From: Palsa-504 sp963847965
GTDB taxonomy: Bacteria > Actinomycetota > Actinomycetes > Streptosporangiales > Streptosporangiaceae
Direction: 5' to 3'
Assembly: GCA_963847965.1 (NCBI GenBank)
Contig: CAWKCG010000026.1
Span: 216,788 to 280,787 of the forward strand
DNA: 64,000 nt
Part shown: positions 1-7,814 of the stretch, in pieces
Numbering within the stretch: position 1 is the stretch's first letter
Layout: every line of letters begins with the position of its first letter
Position numbers and translations under genes: made by a program
The notes under the pieces: generated by a model
What the model saw: the letters and a program-made list of their open reading frames with translations, nothing else
The model's database searches: none
Told to the model about the DNA's origin: nothing

Positions 1-275
1 CTGGTGGAGGCCCGCCTGCCCTCCACCTCGGCACGCCGGAGTTCGGCCTCGTCCTCGCGGGCCACGTCCAGCACGTCGACGCCCTCGTCGGCGAGCGCCC
101 GCACCGCGGCGTCGATCGCCTCGGGCGGCAGGTCGGCGCTGTCAAGCGCCACCATCACGTCAGCCATGGTCAACGACCCGCGTTCCCGGCCCAGCGCCAC
201 GAGATCCGGCAGCTGATCTGGTGACGACGGTACGTTCCTGAGCGCAGGGAGGGCCACGGGACCAGTCTGCGGCAC
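1..275 (-). CDS. rpoD: RNA polymerase principal-type sigma factor, N-terminal part (runs off left edge)
   Basis: Reading the minus strand from a GTG at 275 gives an open frame that leaves the window after about 91 codons; an in-frame stop lies upstream at 306-308. After some 20 unstructured residues it contains LPDLVALGRERGSLTMADV and then a stretch with PPEAIDAAVRALADEGVDVL. This matches region 1.1 of group 1 and 2 sigma-70 factors, where a helical segment is followed by an acidic 'EEGVDV' turn. The following residues are acidic and charged, as in the region 1.1 to 1.2 linker. It lies just downstream of dnaG on the same strand, as rpoD does in the macromolecular synthesis arrangement. Only region 1.1 is visible, so the core-binding and promoter-binding domains cannot be checked. 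Principal versus alternative (hrd-type) sigma factor is not resolved. Confidence 0.6.
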   Translation of the reverse strand, partial: MPQTGPVALPALRNVPSSPDQLPDLVALGRERGSLTMADVMVALDSADLPPEAIDAAVRALADEGVDVLDVAREDEAELRRAEVEGRRAST

Positions 276-364
276 GAACCCGTAGTTACGGGGGACCCAA
301 TTTTGTCACCTGCCGGCGACGTAGCCGGGTAGCGGGCGACTCTGCAGTCACACCCGACCCGGTA

Positions 365-2275
365 TCACCCGCCCGCGGAGCGGTCGACCAGGGCCCGGCG
401 CCGCTGCTCGAGCGCGATCAGGTCCCCGTACAACCGGTTGTACTTGACCTGGTCCTCCAGCGGGTTCATGCGCTGCAGCCTGGCCTTGATCGCCGCGATC
501 TCCCGGCTGACCCCGATCTCGCCGATCCGCGCCAGCAGGTTGTCGGCGTAACCGGCGTCCGGCTCGCCGGTTATCACCGGCGGCGGCTCGACCGCCAGCC
601 CGGTGACGAACGCCTGGGCCCGCTCGTTCGGCGCCTCGTCCCGCAGCCGGGCGGCCCATTCCCGCGCGCTGCCCCTGGCGCCGGTGGTGCCGCCGCACGC
701 CGCGATCAGCGTGAACATCGCCTGGTGCACCGGCGCGCTGAACGCGTCCACCCCGAGCGCGTCGAACTCCGGCCCGCACAGCCCGGGCCGCTGCACCGCC
801 AGCTGGAGCACCTGCCGCTCCAGCTGCACTACGGGATCACCGAGGTCATAGGGGCTTTCCTGATCATTTTTGCCGAACGGACGGTGGTGACCGTTTCCGG
901 TGCCCGGCAAGCTCCTGGCCCCCTTCCCGGCCGGGCCGGTCCGGGTGTCCCCCGCATGGACCCTGATCCTGGACAAGATGAACTCTTCGTCGAGCAGCCC
1001 GAGCCAGCGATCCAGGTTCACCGCGTACCTGGCGCGCAGCCCCTTGTCCTTGATCCTGGCCACGATCGGCGCGGCCTCGTCGAGCGCGGCGAGCTGGCCT
1101 TCGGTGGTGTCCAGGTCATGATGGCCGAGCACGCCCTTGATCGCGAACTCAAACAGGGGAACGCGGCGGGCGATCAGGTCGCGTACCGCGCCGTCGCCGT
1201 GCGCGAGCCGCAAGTCGCACGGGTCCAGGCCATTGGGCTCCACGGTGACGTACGTCTGAGTGGCGAACTTCGCCTCCATGCCGAACGCGCGCTGCGCGGC
1301 CCGCTGCCCGGCCTCGTCTCCGTCGAAGGTGAAGATGACTTCGCCCGCGAACGAGTCCGAGTCCATGATGAGCCGACGCAGGACCTTGACGTGCTCCTCG
1401 CCGAACGAGGTGCCGCAGGTCGCCACCGCGGTCGGCACCCCGGCCAGGTGGCAGGCCATCACGTCGGTGTAGCCCTCGACGATGACCGCCTTCCTCTGCT
1501 GCGCTATCTCCCGCCTGGCCAGGTCGGCGCCGTACAGCACGGCGGACTTGCGGAACAGCGGCGTCTCGGGGGTGTTGAGGTACTTGGGCCCTTCGTCGTC
1601 GGGATCGAGCCTGCGCGCGCCGAAGGCGATCACGTCACCGGACAGGTCGCGGATAGGCCACATCAGCCGCCCGCGGAATCGGTCGAGCGGGCCGCGCCTG
1701 CCCTGCTTGGCCAGGCCTGACGCGATGAGCTCGGCATCGGAGAAGCCACGCCCGCGCAGGTGCCTGGCCAGGTCGTCCCAGGCGGCGGGCGAGTAGCCGA
1801 CGCCGAAGCGCTCTGCGTCCGCGGCGGTGAAGCCGCGCGCGGAAAGGAACTCGCGCCCGGGCTCGGCGTCGGCACCGCCGAGCCGCTCGGCGTAGTACTC
1901 GGCCGCGGCCCGGTGCGCGTCGATCAGCCTGCGGCGCTGGCTCTGCTCCGCTCCAGGGACGTAGCCGCCCTGCTCGTAGCGCAGCTGGATGCCCGCGCGG
2001 CCGGCCAGCCGCTCGACCGCCTCGACGAAGCTGAGCCCGTCGATCTTCTGCACGAACTTGATCACGTCGCCGCCTTCGGCGCAGCCGTGACAGTAGAACA
2101 GGCCGCGGGCCGGGGTGACGTTGAACGAGGGGGTCTTCTCGTCATGGAACGGGCAGAGGCCCTTGAGCGAGCCGCCGCCGGCCCCCTTGAGCTGCAGGTA
2201 TTCGCCGATCACCTCGTCGATGGGAGACCGCTCGCGAACGGCCGCGATGTCCTCGTCGCGGATCCGCCCAGCCAC
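365..2275 (-). CDS. dnaG: DNA primase DnaG
   Basis: This primase makes the RNA primers for DNA replication at the fork with the DnaB helicase. The 636-aa product has the three expected parts. A CHC2 zinc finger lies at about residues 35-70 (CPFHDEKTPSF, then CHGC). A TOPRIM catalytic core lies near residues 255-340, with VIVEGYTD and FDGDEAG supplying the metal-binding acidic residues, followed by GLDPCDL. A C-terminal DnaB-interaction region of about 200 residues follows. I chose the GTG at 2275 because VAGRIRDEDIAAV is the usual family start and a GGAGG ribosome site lies about 7 bases upstream. The frame is open for 24 more codons upstream, but those are repeat-derived and unlike the family. 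It is followed by the rpoD-like gene. Confidence 0.96.
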   Translation of the reverse strand: MAGRIRDEDIAAVRERSPIDEVIGEYLQLKGAGGGSLKGLCPFHDEKTPSFNVTPARGLFYCHGCAEGGDVIKFVQKIDGLSFVEAVERLAGRAGIQLRYEQGGYVPGAEQSQRRRLIDAHRAAAEYYAERLGGADAEPGREFLSARGFTAADAERFGVGYSPAAWDDLARHLRGRGFSDAELIASGLAKQGRRGPLDRFRGRLMWPIRDLSGDVIAFGARRLDPDDEGPKYLNTPETPLFRKSAVLYGADLARREIAQQRKAVIVEGYTDVMACHLAGVPTAVATCGTSFGEEHVKVLRRLIMDSDSFAGEVIFTFDGDEAGQRAAQRAFGMEAKFATQTYVTVEPNGLDPCDLRLAHGDGAVRDLIARRVPLFEFAIKGVLGHHDLDTTEGQLAALDEAAPIVARIKDKGLRARYAVNLDRWLGLLDEEFILSRIRVHAGDTRTGPAGKGARSLPGTGNGHHRPFGKNDQESPYDLGDPVVQLERQVLQLAVQRPGLCGPEFDALGVDAFSAPVHQAMFTLIAACGGTTGARGSAREWAARLRDEAPNERAQAFVTGLAVEPPPVITGEPDAGYADNLLARIGEIGVSREIAAIKARLQRMNPLEDQVKYNRLYGDLIALEQRRRALVDRSAGG

Positions 2276-2327
2276 TACCCACCTCCGCCGCGTACCAGCG
2301 CGCCTGGCGCCGCCCGTCGCGGCGAGT

Positions 2328-2486
2328 CTAGTCCCGCCCACCCACAATCCGCCTCAAGTCCGCGTGTCGGACCAGGCTAGTCCCCCACCCACAATCCGCC
2401 TCAAGTCCGCGTGTCGGACCAGGCTAGTCCCCCACCCACAATCCGCCTCAAGTCCGTGTGTCGGACCAGGCTAGTCCCCCACCACC
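2328..2486. repeat. 47-49 bp tandem repeat, three good copies plus a degenerate fourth
   Basis: The landmark CTAGTCCC recurs at 2328, 2377, 2424 and 2471, giving periods of 49, 47 and 47 bases. Each unit carries GTCCG-CGTGT-CGGAC (a 5-bp stem hairpin) and ends in GGCTAG. A degenerate fourth unit at about 2487-2536 has CCATCCGCC, CGGGTCCG and GGCTAGCC, and its end is the -10 region of the HAD gene. The array therefore looks like repeated copies of that promoter segment. It lies between divergently arranged dnaG (minus) and the HAD gene (plus). Confidence 0.85.
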
Positions 2487-2529
2487 CACCACCCACCATC
2501 CGCCCGGGTCCGCGGGTCCGAGCCGGGGC

Positions 2530-2542
2530 TAGCCTGGGCGCG
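2530..2542 (+). promoter_or_regulatory. -10 element and leaderless start of the HAD gene
   Basis: TAGCCT at 2530-2535 is followed after six bases by the GTG at 2542. No Shine-Dalgarno sequence is present between them. In actinobacteria this spacing puts the transcription start on the start codon itself, giving a leaderless mRNA. No clear -35 box is visible. Confidence 0.5.
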
Positions 2543-3279
2543 TGGGCGATCTGCTGGTGCTGTGGGACGTCGACTACACGCTGGTGAACGCCGGAGGGCT
2601 CGGGACATGGCTGTACGAGGACGTCTTCCGCGAGCTGTTCGGGCGCGACCTCGTCTCCGTCGTGCCGAAGGCCGGACGGACCGACCGGGCGATCACCCTG
2701 GACACGCTCGAGCTCGCCGGGGTGGACGAGCCGCGAGGCTGGGTGGATTACTTCCTCGCCGCGCTGGCCAGCCGGGTCGCCGCAGTGGACGGCGCCCATA
2801 CCGCGCACGTTCGCGCCGTGGACGGCGCGCCGGCCGCTGTCGCCACTCTGGCCGGAGCTGGCCTCCGGCAATCCGTTCTCACCGGTAACATCCGGCCGCT
2901 CGCGGCGCTGAAGCTGCGCGCGGCCGGTCTGGGCGAGCACCTGGACCTGGGCGTCGGCGCGTACGGGGACATGCACGAGGTACGGGCCGAACTTGTGCCA
3001 GTAGCGAGGCTGGCAGCCGCACGGGCGTACAGAGCGGACTTTTCCGGCCTGTCGACCGTGATCGTCGGCGACACGCCGCTCGACGTGGCGGCCGCGCTGG
3101 CCACCGGCGCACGCGCCGTGGGCGTGGCCACCGGCAGCTTTTCCGCCGCGGAGATCGCCGCCGCCGGGGCGCACGCCGTGCTGCCAGACCTGACCGATAC
3201 CGCGCTGGTGCTCGCCGCCGTCACCGGGACGGTCACTGGCCTGGCGGGGGGAGCAGGCCGCGTTCCATCGCGGCGGTGA
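2542..3279 (+). CDS. HAD-superfamily hydrolase (phosphoglycolate phosphatase-like)
   Basis: A 245-aa soluble phosphatase of the haloacid dehalogenase superfamily. Motif I is LWDVDYTLV near the N-terminus, with the nucleophile Asp and the acid/base Asp two residues later. Motif II is the SVLTGN segment near residue 113, motif III is a Lys in AALKLRAAGL, and motif IV is IVGDTPLD near residue 175. The segment between motifs I and II is a helical cap of the Gph/beta-phosphoglucomutase kind. The substrate cannot be read from the sequence. The gene stands alone on the plus strand, its start appears leaderless, and its 3' end overlaps the convergent response regulator gene by 47 bases. Confidence 0.85.
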   Translation: MGDLLVLWDVDYTLVNAGGLGTWLYEDVFRELFGRDLVSVVPKAGRTDRAITLDTLELAGVDEPRGWVDYFLAALASRVAAVDGAHTAHVRAVDGAPAAVATLAGAGLRQSVLTGNIRPLAALKLRAAGLGEHLDLGVGAYGDMHEVRAELVPVARLAAARAYRADFSGLSTVIVGDTPLDVAAALATGARAVGVATGSFSAAEIAAAGAHAVLPDLTDTALVLAAVTGTVTGLAGGAGRVPSRR

Positions 3280-3865
3280 CCGCCGCAGTGCGGCCGGACA
3301 CGCCCAGCTTGCCGAACGCACGCAGCAGGTGCGTCTTGACCGTCGCCTCGCTGATGAACAGTTCGCGGCCGATCTCGGCGTTGGTGCAGCCGCGCGCCAC
3401 GCAGGCCAGGACCTCGGTCTCCCTGGCGGACAGCGACTCGGCCTGCGGCCGGCGGACGTGCGTGACCAGCCGCTCGGCCACCGACGGAGCGAGCACGGTC
3501 TCGCCGCGCGCGGCCGCGCGCACGGCGCTGGCCAGCTCAGCCGGGGCGGTGTCCTTGAGCAGGTAGCCGGTGGCGCCCGCCTCGACCGCGCGCAAGATGT
3601 CGGCGTCTGTCTCGTAGGTGGTCAGCACCAGGACCCGCGCGCCTGGATCCGCCGCCAGGATCTGTTTGGTAGCCGTCACTCCGTCGCCGCCCGGCATCCG
3701 CAGGTCCATCAGGATGACGTCGTAGTGCCAAGCCCGGGTGAGCGCTACCGCCTCGGGTCCCGAGCCCGCCTCCCCGGCCACCTCGATGCCGGGCTCGGCG
3801 GCGAGCATCCCGCGCAGCCCGGCCCGGACCACGGGATGATCGTCGGTGAGCAGCACGCGGATCAC
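3233..3865 (-). CDS. LuxR/NarL-family response regulator of the ABC-transporter operon
   Basis: A 210-aa two-component regulator. The receiver domain shows the acidic pair DD at residues 8-9, the phospho-acceptor Asp54 in VILMDLRMP, the switch Thr in LVLTTYE and Lys104 in YLLKD. The C-terminus is a LuxR-type helix-turn-helix (LSARETEVLACVARG, then NAEIGRELFISEATVKTHL). The GTG at 3865 overlaps the kinase stop by four bases (GTGA) and has GGAGGT just upstream, so it is preferred over a start six codons earlier. It is the last gene of an ATPase-permease-kinase-regulator operon and probably controls that operon. The arrangement resembles DesKR- or LiaRS-like systems that regulate a linked ABC exporter. 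Its signal is unknown. Confidence 0.92.
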   Translation of the reverse strand: MIRVLLTDDHPVVRAGLRGMLAAEPGIEVAGEAGSGPEAVALTRAWHYDVILMDLRMPGGDGVTATKQILAADPGARVLVLTTYETDADILRAVEAGATGYLLKDTAPAELASAVRAAARGETVLAPSVAERLVTHVRRPQAESLSARETEVLACVARGCTNAEIGRELFISEATVKTHLLRAFGKLGVSGRTAAVTAAMERGLLPPPGQ

Positions 3866-5085
3866 CCCGGCACCTCCGCGCAAACCCGCGTGCCCGTTCC
3901 CGGAACCGACGTCACCTGGATGGTCCCGCCGACCTGCGCTACCCGGTCGCGCATGCCGCGCAGCCCGTAGCCGCCGCTGATCAACTCGGGGTCGAAGCCA
4001 GCGCCGTCATCGGCGACCGTCAGCCGCACCACGTCGGCGGCGTAGCACAGCCGGACCGCCACCTGGCGCGCCGCCGCATGCTTGCGCACGTTGGCGAGCG
4101 CCTCCTGGCATACCCGCAGCAGGACCACCTCGGTGCCCGTGGGGAGCCTGCGAGCGGTGCCGGAAACCTCGCAGCGTGCCTGAACGCCGGCCTCGGCTGC
4201 GGTCGTTTCCGCCGCGCGGCGCACCGCCTCGGCCAGGGAGCCTGACTCCAGGGGGGCCGGGCTGAGCGCGGCGACCAGCGTCCGCGTTTCGGCGAGGTTC
4301 TCACGCGCGGCGGCAAGCGCCAGGTCAAGGTGATGGCGCGCCGCGTTCGCGTCCGGCGGCAGGCTGATCCCAGCGGCCTGCAGGAGCGTCACGATGCTGG
4401 TGAAACCCTGCGCCAGGGTGTCGTGGATCTCACCGGCCAGGCGGTGCCTCTCGGCCAGCACGCCCGCCTCATGATGGGCCGCGGCGAGTTCGGCCCGGGT
4501 GGATTCCAGCTGAGAGATGAGCGCGGCCCGCTCGAGGCTCTGCTCGATCACCTTGATCATCCACCGGCTGTAGGCGTACGAGAACGCGGTAGTGAAGACC
4601 ACGATGCCGAGCGCGATCAGTATTCCGGCCGCGCTCGGGTTGCGCCACGCCTCCAGCGCCCCGGCGACGACGTTGAAGATGACGACGAAGACCAGGCCAG
4701 CGCGCGGGGCGGCCACGTGGAAGCACTGCGGGGAGATCGCAAAGGCGAGGAACCAGGCCTCGGGGTTCTGGCTCTGGACGGCGGCGAACAAGATAACCAG
4801 CACGGCCAGGTAGACCATGTAGCGCCGGGGGTTCCCCGCACGCCAGGCGGCCTCGTCGGAGAACATCAGCGGGCGTCCGACGAAGACGTACCACGGGACC
4901 ATCGCGGCCATCGCGGCACCGGCGATGATCCGCCCTGTCGAGCTGATCGGCCCTATCTCCACGATCGCCGCGACGGCGGCGAAGACCACCGCGTAGTACA
5001 CGTCCCAGCGCGGCTCAGCCACGACGTGGACCTGGCCGTCCCCGGACTCCCCCGGCTGCGCCGACGGCGGCGGCCCGGCGGTCAC
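3862..5085 (-). CDS. Membrane sensor histidine kinase (HisKA_3 type)
   Basis: A 407-aa sensor kinase. About six hydrophobic segments fill the first 175 residues (such as YYAVVFAAVAAIVEI and YLAVLVILFAAVQ), with little extracellular sequence, which suggests sensing within the membrane as in DesK and LiaS. A coiled linker leads to the HisKA_3 box HRLAGEIHDTLAQG with phospho-acceptor His221. The ATPase domain follows with an N-box (QEALANVRKHA), VADDGAGFD and GGYGLRGMRDRV. The GTG at 5085 overlaps the permease stop as GTGA, the same coupling as at the kinase-regulator junction. A GTG 33 bases upstream is an alternative. The partner is the LuxR-type regulator immediately downstream. Confidence 0.88.
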   Translation of the reverse strand: MTAGPPPSAQPGESGDGQVHVVAEPRWDVYYAVVFAAVAAIVEIGPISSTGRIIAGAAMAAMVPWYVFVGRPLMFSDEAAWRAGNPRRYMVYLAVLVILFAAVQSQNPEAWFLAFAISPQCFHVAAPRAGLVFVVIFNVVAGALEAWRNPSAAGILIALGIVVFTTAFSYAYSRWMIKVIEQSLERAALISQLESTRAELAAAHHEAGVLAERHRLAGEIHDTLAQGFTSIVTLLQAAGISLPPDANAARHHLDLALAAARENLAETRTLVAALSPAPLESGSLAEAVRRAAETTAAEAGVQARCEVSGTARRLPTGTEVVLLRVCQEALANVRKHAAARQVAVRLCYAADVVRLTVADDGAGFDPELISGGYGLRGMRDRVAQVGGTIQVTSVPGTGTRVCAEVPG

Positions 5086-5954
5086 CGGCGGGACTGCCAC
5101 CGGAACGTCTTCGTGCACAGCACCAATCCTGCAACTATCCAGATCGCGAGCACCAGAGCGGTGCGTCCGTGCTCCCAGACGCCAGCGGGCTCCAGTGCGG
5201 CGGCGTGCTCCGGCAGGAAGACCGAGCGCATGCCCTGCCCCATCCACTTCAGCGGGAACAACGAAGCCACGTCCTTCATCCAGCCGGGCACGTCGTTGAA
5301 CGGCACGTACACCCCGGAGATGAACTGGAGCACGGTGAACGGCAGGCTGATCACCGGCGCGGCACTCGCCGCCGATCTCGGCAGGCTGCTGGCCGCGATG
5401 CCCAGCAGAGAGCAGGCCGCCGTGCCGAGCAGAAACACCCAGGCGAACGTCCACCACCGGCCGGGCGAGGAGGGCAGGTGCAGGTGGTAGAAGGCGACGC
5501 CGACCGCCATCAGCAGCACCGTCTCCGCGACCGTGCACACCATGACCTGGATGACCTTGCCCATGAAGTAGGCCGAACGCGGCATCGGCGTTCCCGACAG
5601 GCGCTTGAGCATCCCGTCCTCGCGCTCGGTGGCGATCCCGATGGCCAGGTACTGAAAGGTCGTCGCCATGATCCCGCCCGCGATCATGCCGGCGGTGAAC
5701 AGCTGCCCCACGGTGACGCCGCGGGCCGCGGCCTGGCCGCCGAAGATAGACCCGAGCAGGACGAGGAGGATGGACGGCAGCCCGAAGATGAACGCGACCG
5801 CCATCTTGTCCCGGAAGAACGCCTTAACCTCGACTCCGCCCCGGGCCAGGCCGAGCGGCCACACGCCGGGCAAGGCGGCGGCCTGCTTCGCCACCGCCGC
5901 GGATACGCCCGGTGCCTCCGCCTCGGCTAGCGTGGCGCTACGGTTCCCGACCAT
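5082..5954 (-). CDS. ABC-2 type transporter permease
   Basis: A 290-aa integral membrane protein with the six-helix layout of ABC-2 permeases. A first helix lies near residue 55 (KMAVAFIFGLPSILLVLLG), a pair lies around residues 80-140, then VLLMAVGVAFY, FAWVFLLGTAACSLLGI and ALVLAIWIVAGLVLC. The central signature-like stretch with EREDGMLKRLSGTPMPRS and the later ISLPFTVLQFISGVYVPF are typical of the family. It overlaps the ATPase gene by 17 bases and the kinase start by four, so it belongs to one translationally coupled operon. Such half-size permeases dimerise and usually export drugs or peptides, or flip lipids. The substrate is not evident. Confidence 0.9.
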   Translation of the reverse strand: MVGNRSATLAEAEAPGVSAAVAKQAAALPGVWPLGLARGGVEVKAFFRDKMAVAFIFGLPSILLVLLGSIFGGQAAARGVTVGQLFTAGMIAGGIMATTFQYLAIGIATEREDGMLKRLSGTPMPRSAYFMGKVIQVMVCTVAETVLLMAVGVAFYHLHLPSSPGRWWTFAWVFLLGTAACSLLGIAASSLPRSAASAAPVISLPFTVLQFISGVYVPFNDVPGWMKDVASLFPLKWMGQGMRSVFLPEHAAALEPAGVWEHGRTALVLAIWIVAGLVLCTKTFRWQSRR

Positions 5955-6807
5955 GGCCAGCCTCCGTTATCAGGTCCAGGTAGATGTCTTCGAGCGACGG
6001 CCTGGTCACCGTGAGCCCGGGAACCTCCCCGCCGAACCGGCTGGCCAGCTCGGTCACCAGCCGGGTCGGCGTGGCCGTCTGCACGGTGGTGCGGCCGGGC
6101 GTATCTGGCTCGTCCCAGCCGACGTGGGCGTCGGCGGTGGCCCGGCCGCCGAGCGACCCGGGGTCGCCGGACGCGACGATGCGGCCGGCCGCGATGACCG
6201 CGATCCTGTCGGCCAGCGCCTCCGCCTCGTCCAGGTAGTGCGTGGTCAGCAGGATCGTGGTCCCGTCTGTCCGCAGCCCCCTGATCAGCTCCCAGAACTG
6301 GCGGCGCGCTTCCGGGTCGAAGCCCGTGGTCGGCTCGTCGAGGAAGAGCAGCTCGGGCCGGCCGACGATGCCGAGCGCGACGTCCAGTCTGCGGGTCTGA
6401 CCGCCGGACAGGTTGACGATCCGTGACCGCGCCTTGGCGGTGAGCCCGACCAGCTCGATGGCCTCCTCCGGCTTGCGCGGGCTGGGGTAGAACGAGGCGA
6501 AGTGCCGGACCATCTCGGTCACGGTGAGCTCCGGGCCCTTACTGGCCAGCTGAAGGACGATGCCGATCCTCGCCCGCCACGCCCGGCTGGCGCGCGCCGG
6601 GTCGTGGCCGAGCACCGCCACCGTGCCCCGGTCCCGCTGGCGGAATCCCTCGAGGATCTCCACGGTCGTGGTCTTGCCCGCGCCGTTCGGGCCGAGCAGG
6701 GCGAATACCTCGCCGCAGGCGATGTCCAGGTCAATGCCGTCGACCGCCATGACGTCCGGGTAGCTCTTGCGCAGGTCCCTGACCATCACCGCCGTGCTGG
6801 TGTCCAT
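5938..6807 (-). CDS. ABC transporter ATP-binding protein (DrrA-like)
   Basis: A 289-aa ATPase that energises the adjacent ABC-2 permease. Walker A is GPNGAGKTT, the ABC signature is LSGGQTRR, Walker B is LLFLDEPTTGFD and the switch His follows in LLTTHYLDEAEAL. The C-terminal 60-70 residues form the extra domain typical of DrrA and NodI-type subunits. It is the first gene of the operon that continues with permease, sensor kinase and regulator. Upstream are a possible -10 (CAGACT, 7 bases before the ATG) and, about 60 bases further, a 20-bp palindrome that may be the regulator's binding site. The exporter family is clear and the substrate is unknown. Confidence 0.92.
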   Translation of the reverse strand: MDTSTAVMVRDLRKSYPDVMAVDGIDLDIACGEVFALLGPNGAGKTTTVEILEGFRQRDRGTVAVLGHDPARASRAWRARIGIVLQLASKGPELTVTEMVRHFASFYPSPRKPEEAIELVGLTAKARSRIVNLSGGQTRRLDVALGIVGRPELLFLDEPTTGFDPEARRQFWELIRGLRTDGTTILLTTHYLDEAEALADRIAVIAAGRIVASGDPGSLGGRATADAHVGWDEPDTPGRTTVQTATPTRLVTELASRFGGEVPGLTVTRPSLEDIYLDLITEAGHGREP

Positions 6808-6865
6808 GCCCCCAAGTCTGGGCTCGGCGCAGGGAGCGGCGCGTCAGCCGACCCGCCACACCTGA

Positions 6866-6885
6866 TGTCCACCGTTCGGTGGACA
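6866..6885. promoter_or_regulatory. 20-bp palindrome upstream of the ABC/two-component operon
   Basis: TGTCCACCG-TT-CGGTGGACA is a perfect inverted repeat with 9-bp arms. It begins 59 bases upstream of the ATPase start and points to a dimeric DNA-binding protein. LuxR-type regulators often bind such sites, and one is the last gene of this operon. No U-rich tail follows on either strand, so a terminator is less likely. Confidence 0.5.
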
Positions 6886-6900
6886 CGCTCACTCGCGTGC

Positions 6901-6925
6901 CCGGCCCCTCGCGAGGGGGGGCCGG
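6901..6925 (-). terminator. GC hairpin downstream of the small RHH-like gene
   Basis: CCGGCCCC and GGGGCCGG form a stable stem around a short TCGCGA-containing loop. It lies about 35 bases past the stop of the 82-aa gene on the minus strand. There is no T-run, so this would be an intrinsic terminator of the U-less kind, or simply a hairpin. Confidence 0.35.
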
Positions 6926-6958
6926 ACACGCGGCGCCTGGCTTGTCCCGTCCGGGGCC

Positions 6959-7207
6959 TCACGCGAATCGGACAAGCCGTATCTCTCCTGTCCAGTTATT
7001 CCGGACCATCACGTCGTGGCCGGCTCGCATCTGTTCGTCGAGGAACGCGTACGAGGTGATCGCGCGGTTGGTGAGATCAGTTGCGGACAGGTTCGTGTTT
7101 TTCTGCAGTCGGCGGAGCTGATCTGCCACCGACGGGATCAAGATGACCGTGATGTGCTCGCCTAGCGCGCGCGGCCAGCCGATGTGCCTGGCCAGGCTGG
7201 CGATCAT
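6959..7207 (-). CDS. Small ribbon-helix-helix-like protein
   Basis: An 82-aa protein. The stretch VILIPSVADQLRRLQKNTNLSATDLTNRAI looks like the beta-strand plus two helices of a ribbon-helix-helix (CopG/Arc-like) fold. It continues with a conserved-looking tail ending in WTGEIRLVRF, as in short actinobacterial proteins of the '...TGLSKTDLVNRAI...' type. The ATG at 7207 is chosen because GGGAGG lies six bases upstream; an in-frame TTG two codons earlier would sit directly on that site. It has no toxin-like neighbour, so it may be an orphan regulator. RHH assignment is by pattern only. Confidence 0.6.
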   Translation of the reverse strand: MIASLARHIGWPRALGEHITVILIPSVADQLRRLQKNTNLSATDLTNRAITSYAFLDEQMRAGHDVMVRNNWTGEIRLVRFA

Positions 7208-7542
7208 GTTCAACCTCCCTTGGGAAGAACCCCCGTTAAACGTCAGATTTGTGACTTCGTGCTCTGGTACACCAGCCGGAGGCTGCTTGCTTAGCAGCTT
7301 CTTAGCCGTGTTTCCCCCTTCCTCTCGACATCACCCTACCCAGGTTTTTGCAGTAATACAACATCTAATAAGCAGTCTTTTGACACACATCTTACAGTGT
7401 AAGGTACGTGACTCTTCGTCACGAGGCAGGCCGGCTCAGGATGTGGCCGTTAGATCAGACGCAAACGGCCTCCCCTCGGGGAGGCCACTTGTAGGGGCCG
7501 GGAGCCGTGCCGGCTCCTGGCCTGGGCACCGCTGCCGTGCCG
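7208..7542. other. AT-rich non-coding stretch with small hairpins
   Basis: No gene is supported here; long open frames exist but show no ribosome site or domain. From about 7225 to 7425 it is visibly AT-richer than its surroundings and probably holds the promoter of the 82-aa gene. Two small inverted repeats lie at 7391-7403 (CTTAC-AGT-GTAAG) and 7407-7423 (CGTGAC-TCTTC-GTCACG). Confidence 0.5.
7467..7486 (-). terminator. Hairpin downstream of the 70-aa gene
   Basis: GGCCTCCCC-TC-GGGGAGGCC is a perfect 9-bp stem. Read on the minus strand it lies 57 bases past the stop of the 70-aa gene and is followed by CGTTTGCGTC, a weak T-containing tail. It probably terminates that transcript. Confidence 0.5.
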
Positions 7543-7755
7543 TCAGGCAGCTGCTCCTGGCTGGCCGGGAGGTACGGTTCCCCTCGCGGTTACAGAGTCC
7601 TGGATCGGCACAAGCAGGATCGTCAGCTGAGCCGCCGCCGTCGGCGGCTCGTCGAAGGGCAACAGCATGAAGAAGCTGCTTTCGGCCTCGGCCGACCATC
7701 CGGCGGTCTCGTAGAGCATCTGCCGGATGGCTGGATTGCCATCCTGACAGCACAT
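7543..7755 (-). CDS. 70-aa protein of unknown function, divergent from the ROK regulator
   Basis: I do not recognise this protein. Its start is well supported: an AGGAGG ribosome site lies seven bases upstream of the ATG at 7755. The sequence begins MCCQDGNPAIRQMLYE and has a vicinal Cys pair at residues 2-3. It continues with WSAEAESSFFMLLPF and a mildly hydrophobic AAQLTILLVP segment, then ends in a Pro/Gly/Ala-rich tail. There is no signal peptide or clear transmembrane helix. It is divergent from the ROK-family gene, and the shared control region carries two 12-bp inverted repeat arms, so the two are probably co-regulated. It could be a small structural or regulatory protein, or a peptide precursor. 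Confidence 0.5.
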   Translation of the reverse strand: MCCQDGNPAIRQMLYETAGWSAEAESSFFMLLPFDEPPTAAAQLTILLVPIQDSVTARGTVPPGQPGAAA

Positions 7756-7814
7756 GGTGCCGCCTCCTGCCTTGCTGGTCGGCCCGGACGGTCCCCAGGC
7801 GTGTATTATGAAGA

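Noticed and set aside
7143..7670. 175-codon plus-strand frame over the AT-rich gap
   Set aside because: It crosses the promoter of the 82-aa gene and two hairpins, and has no protein-like features.
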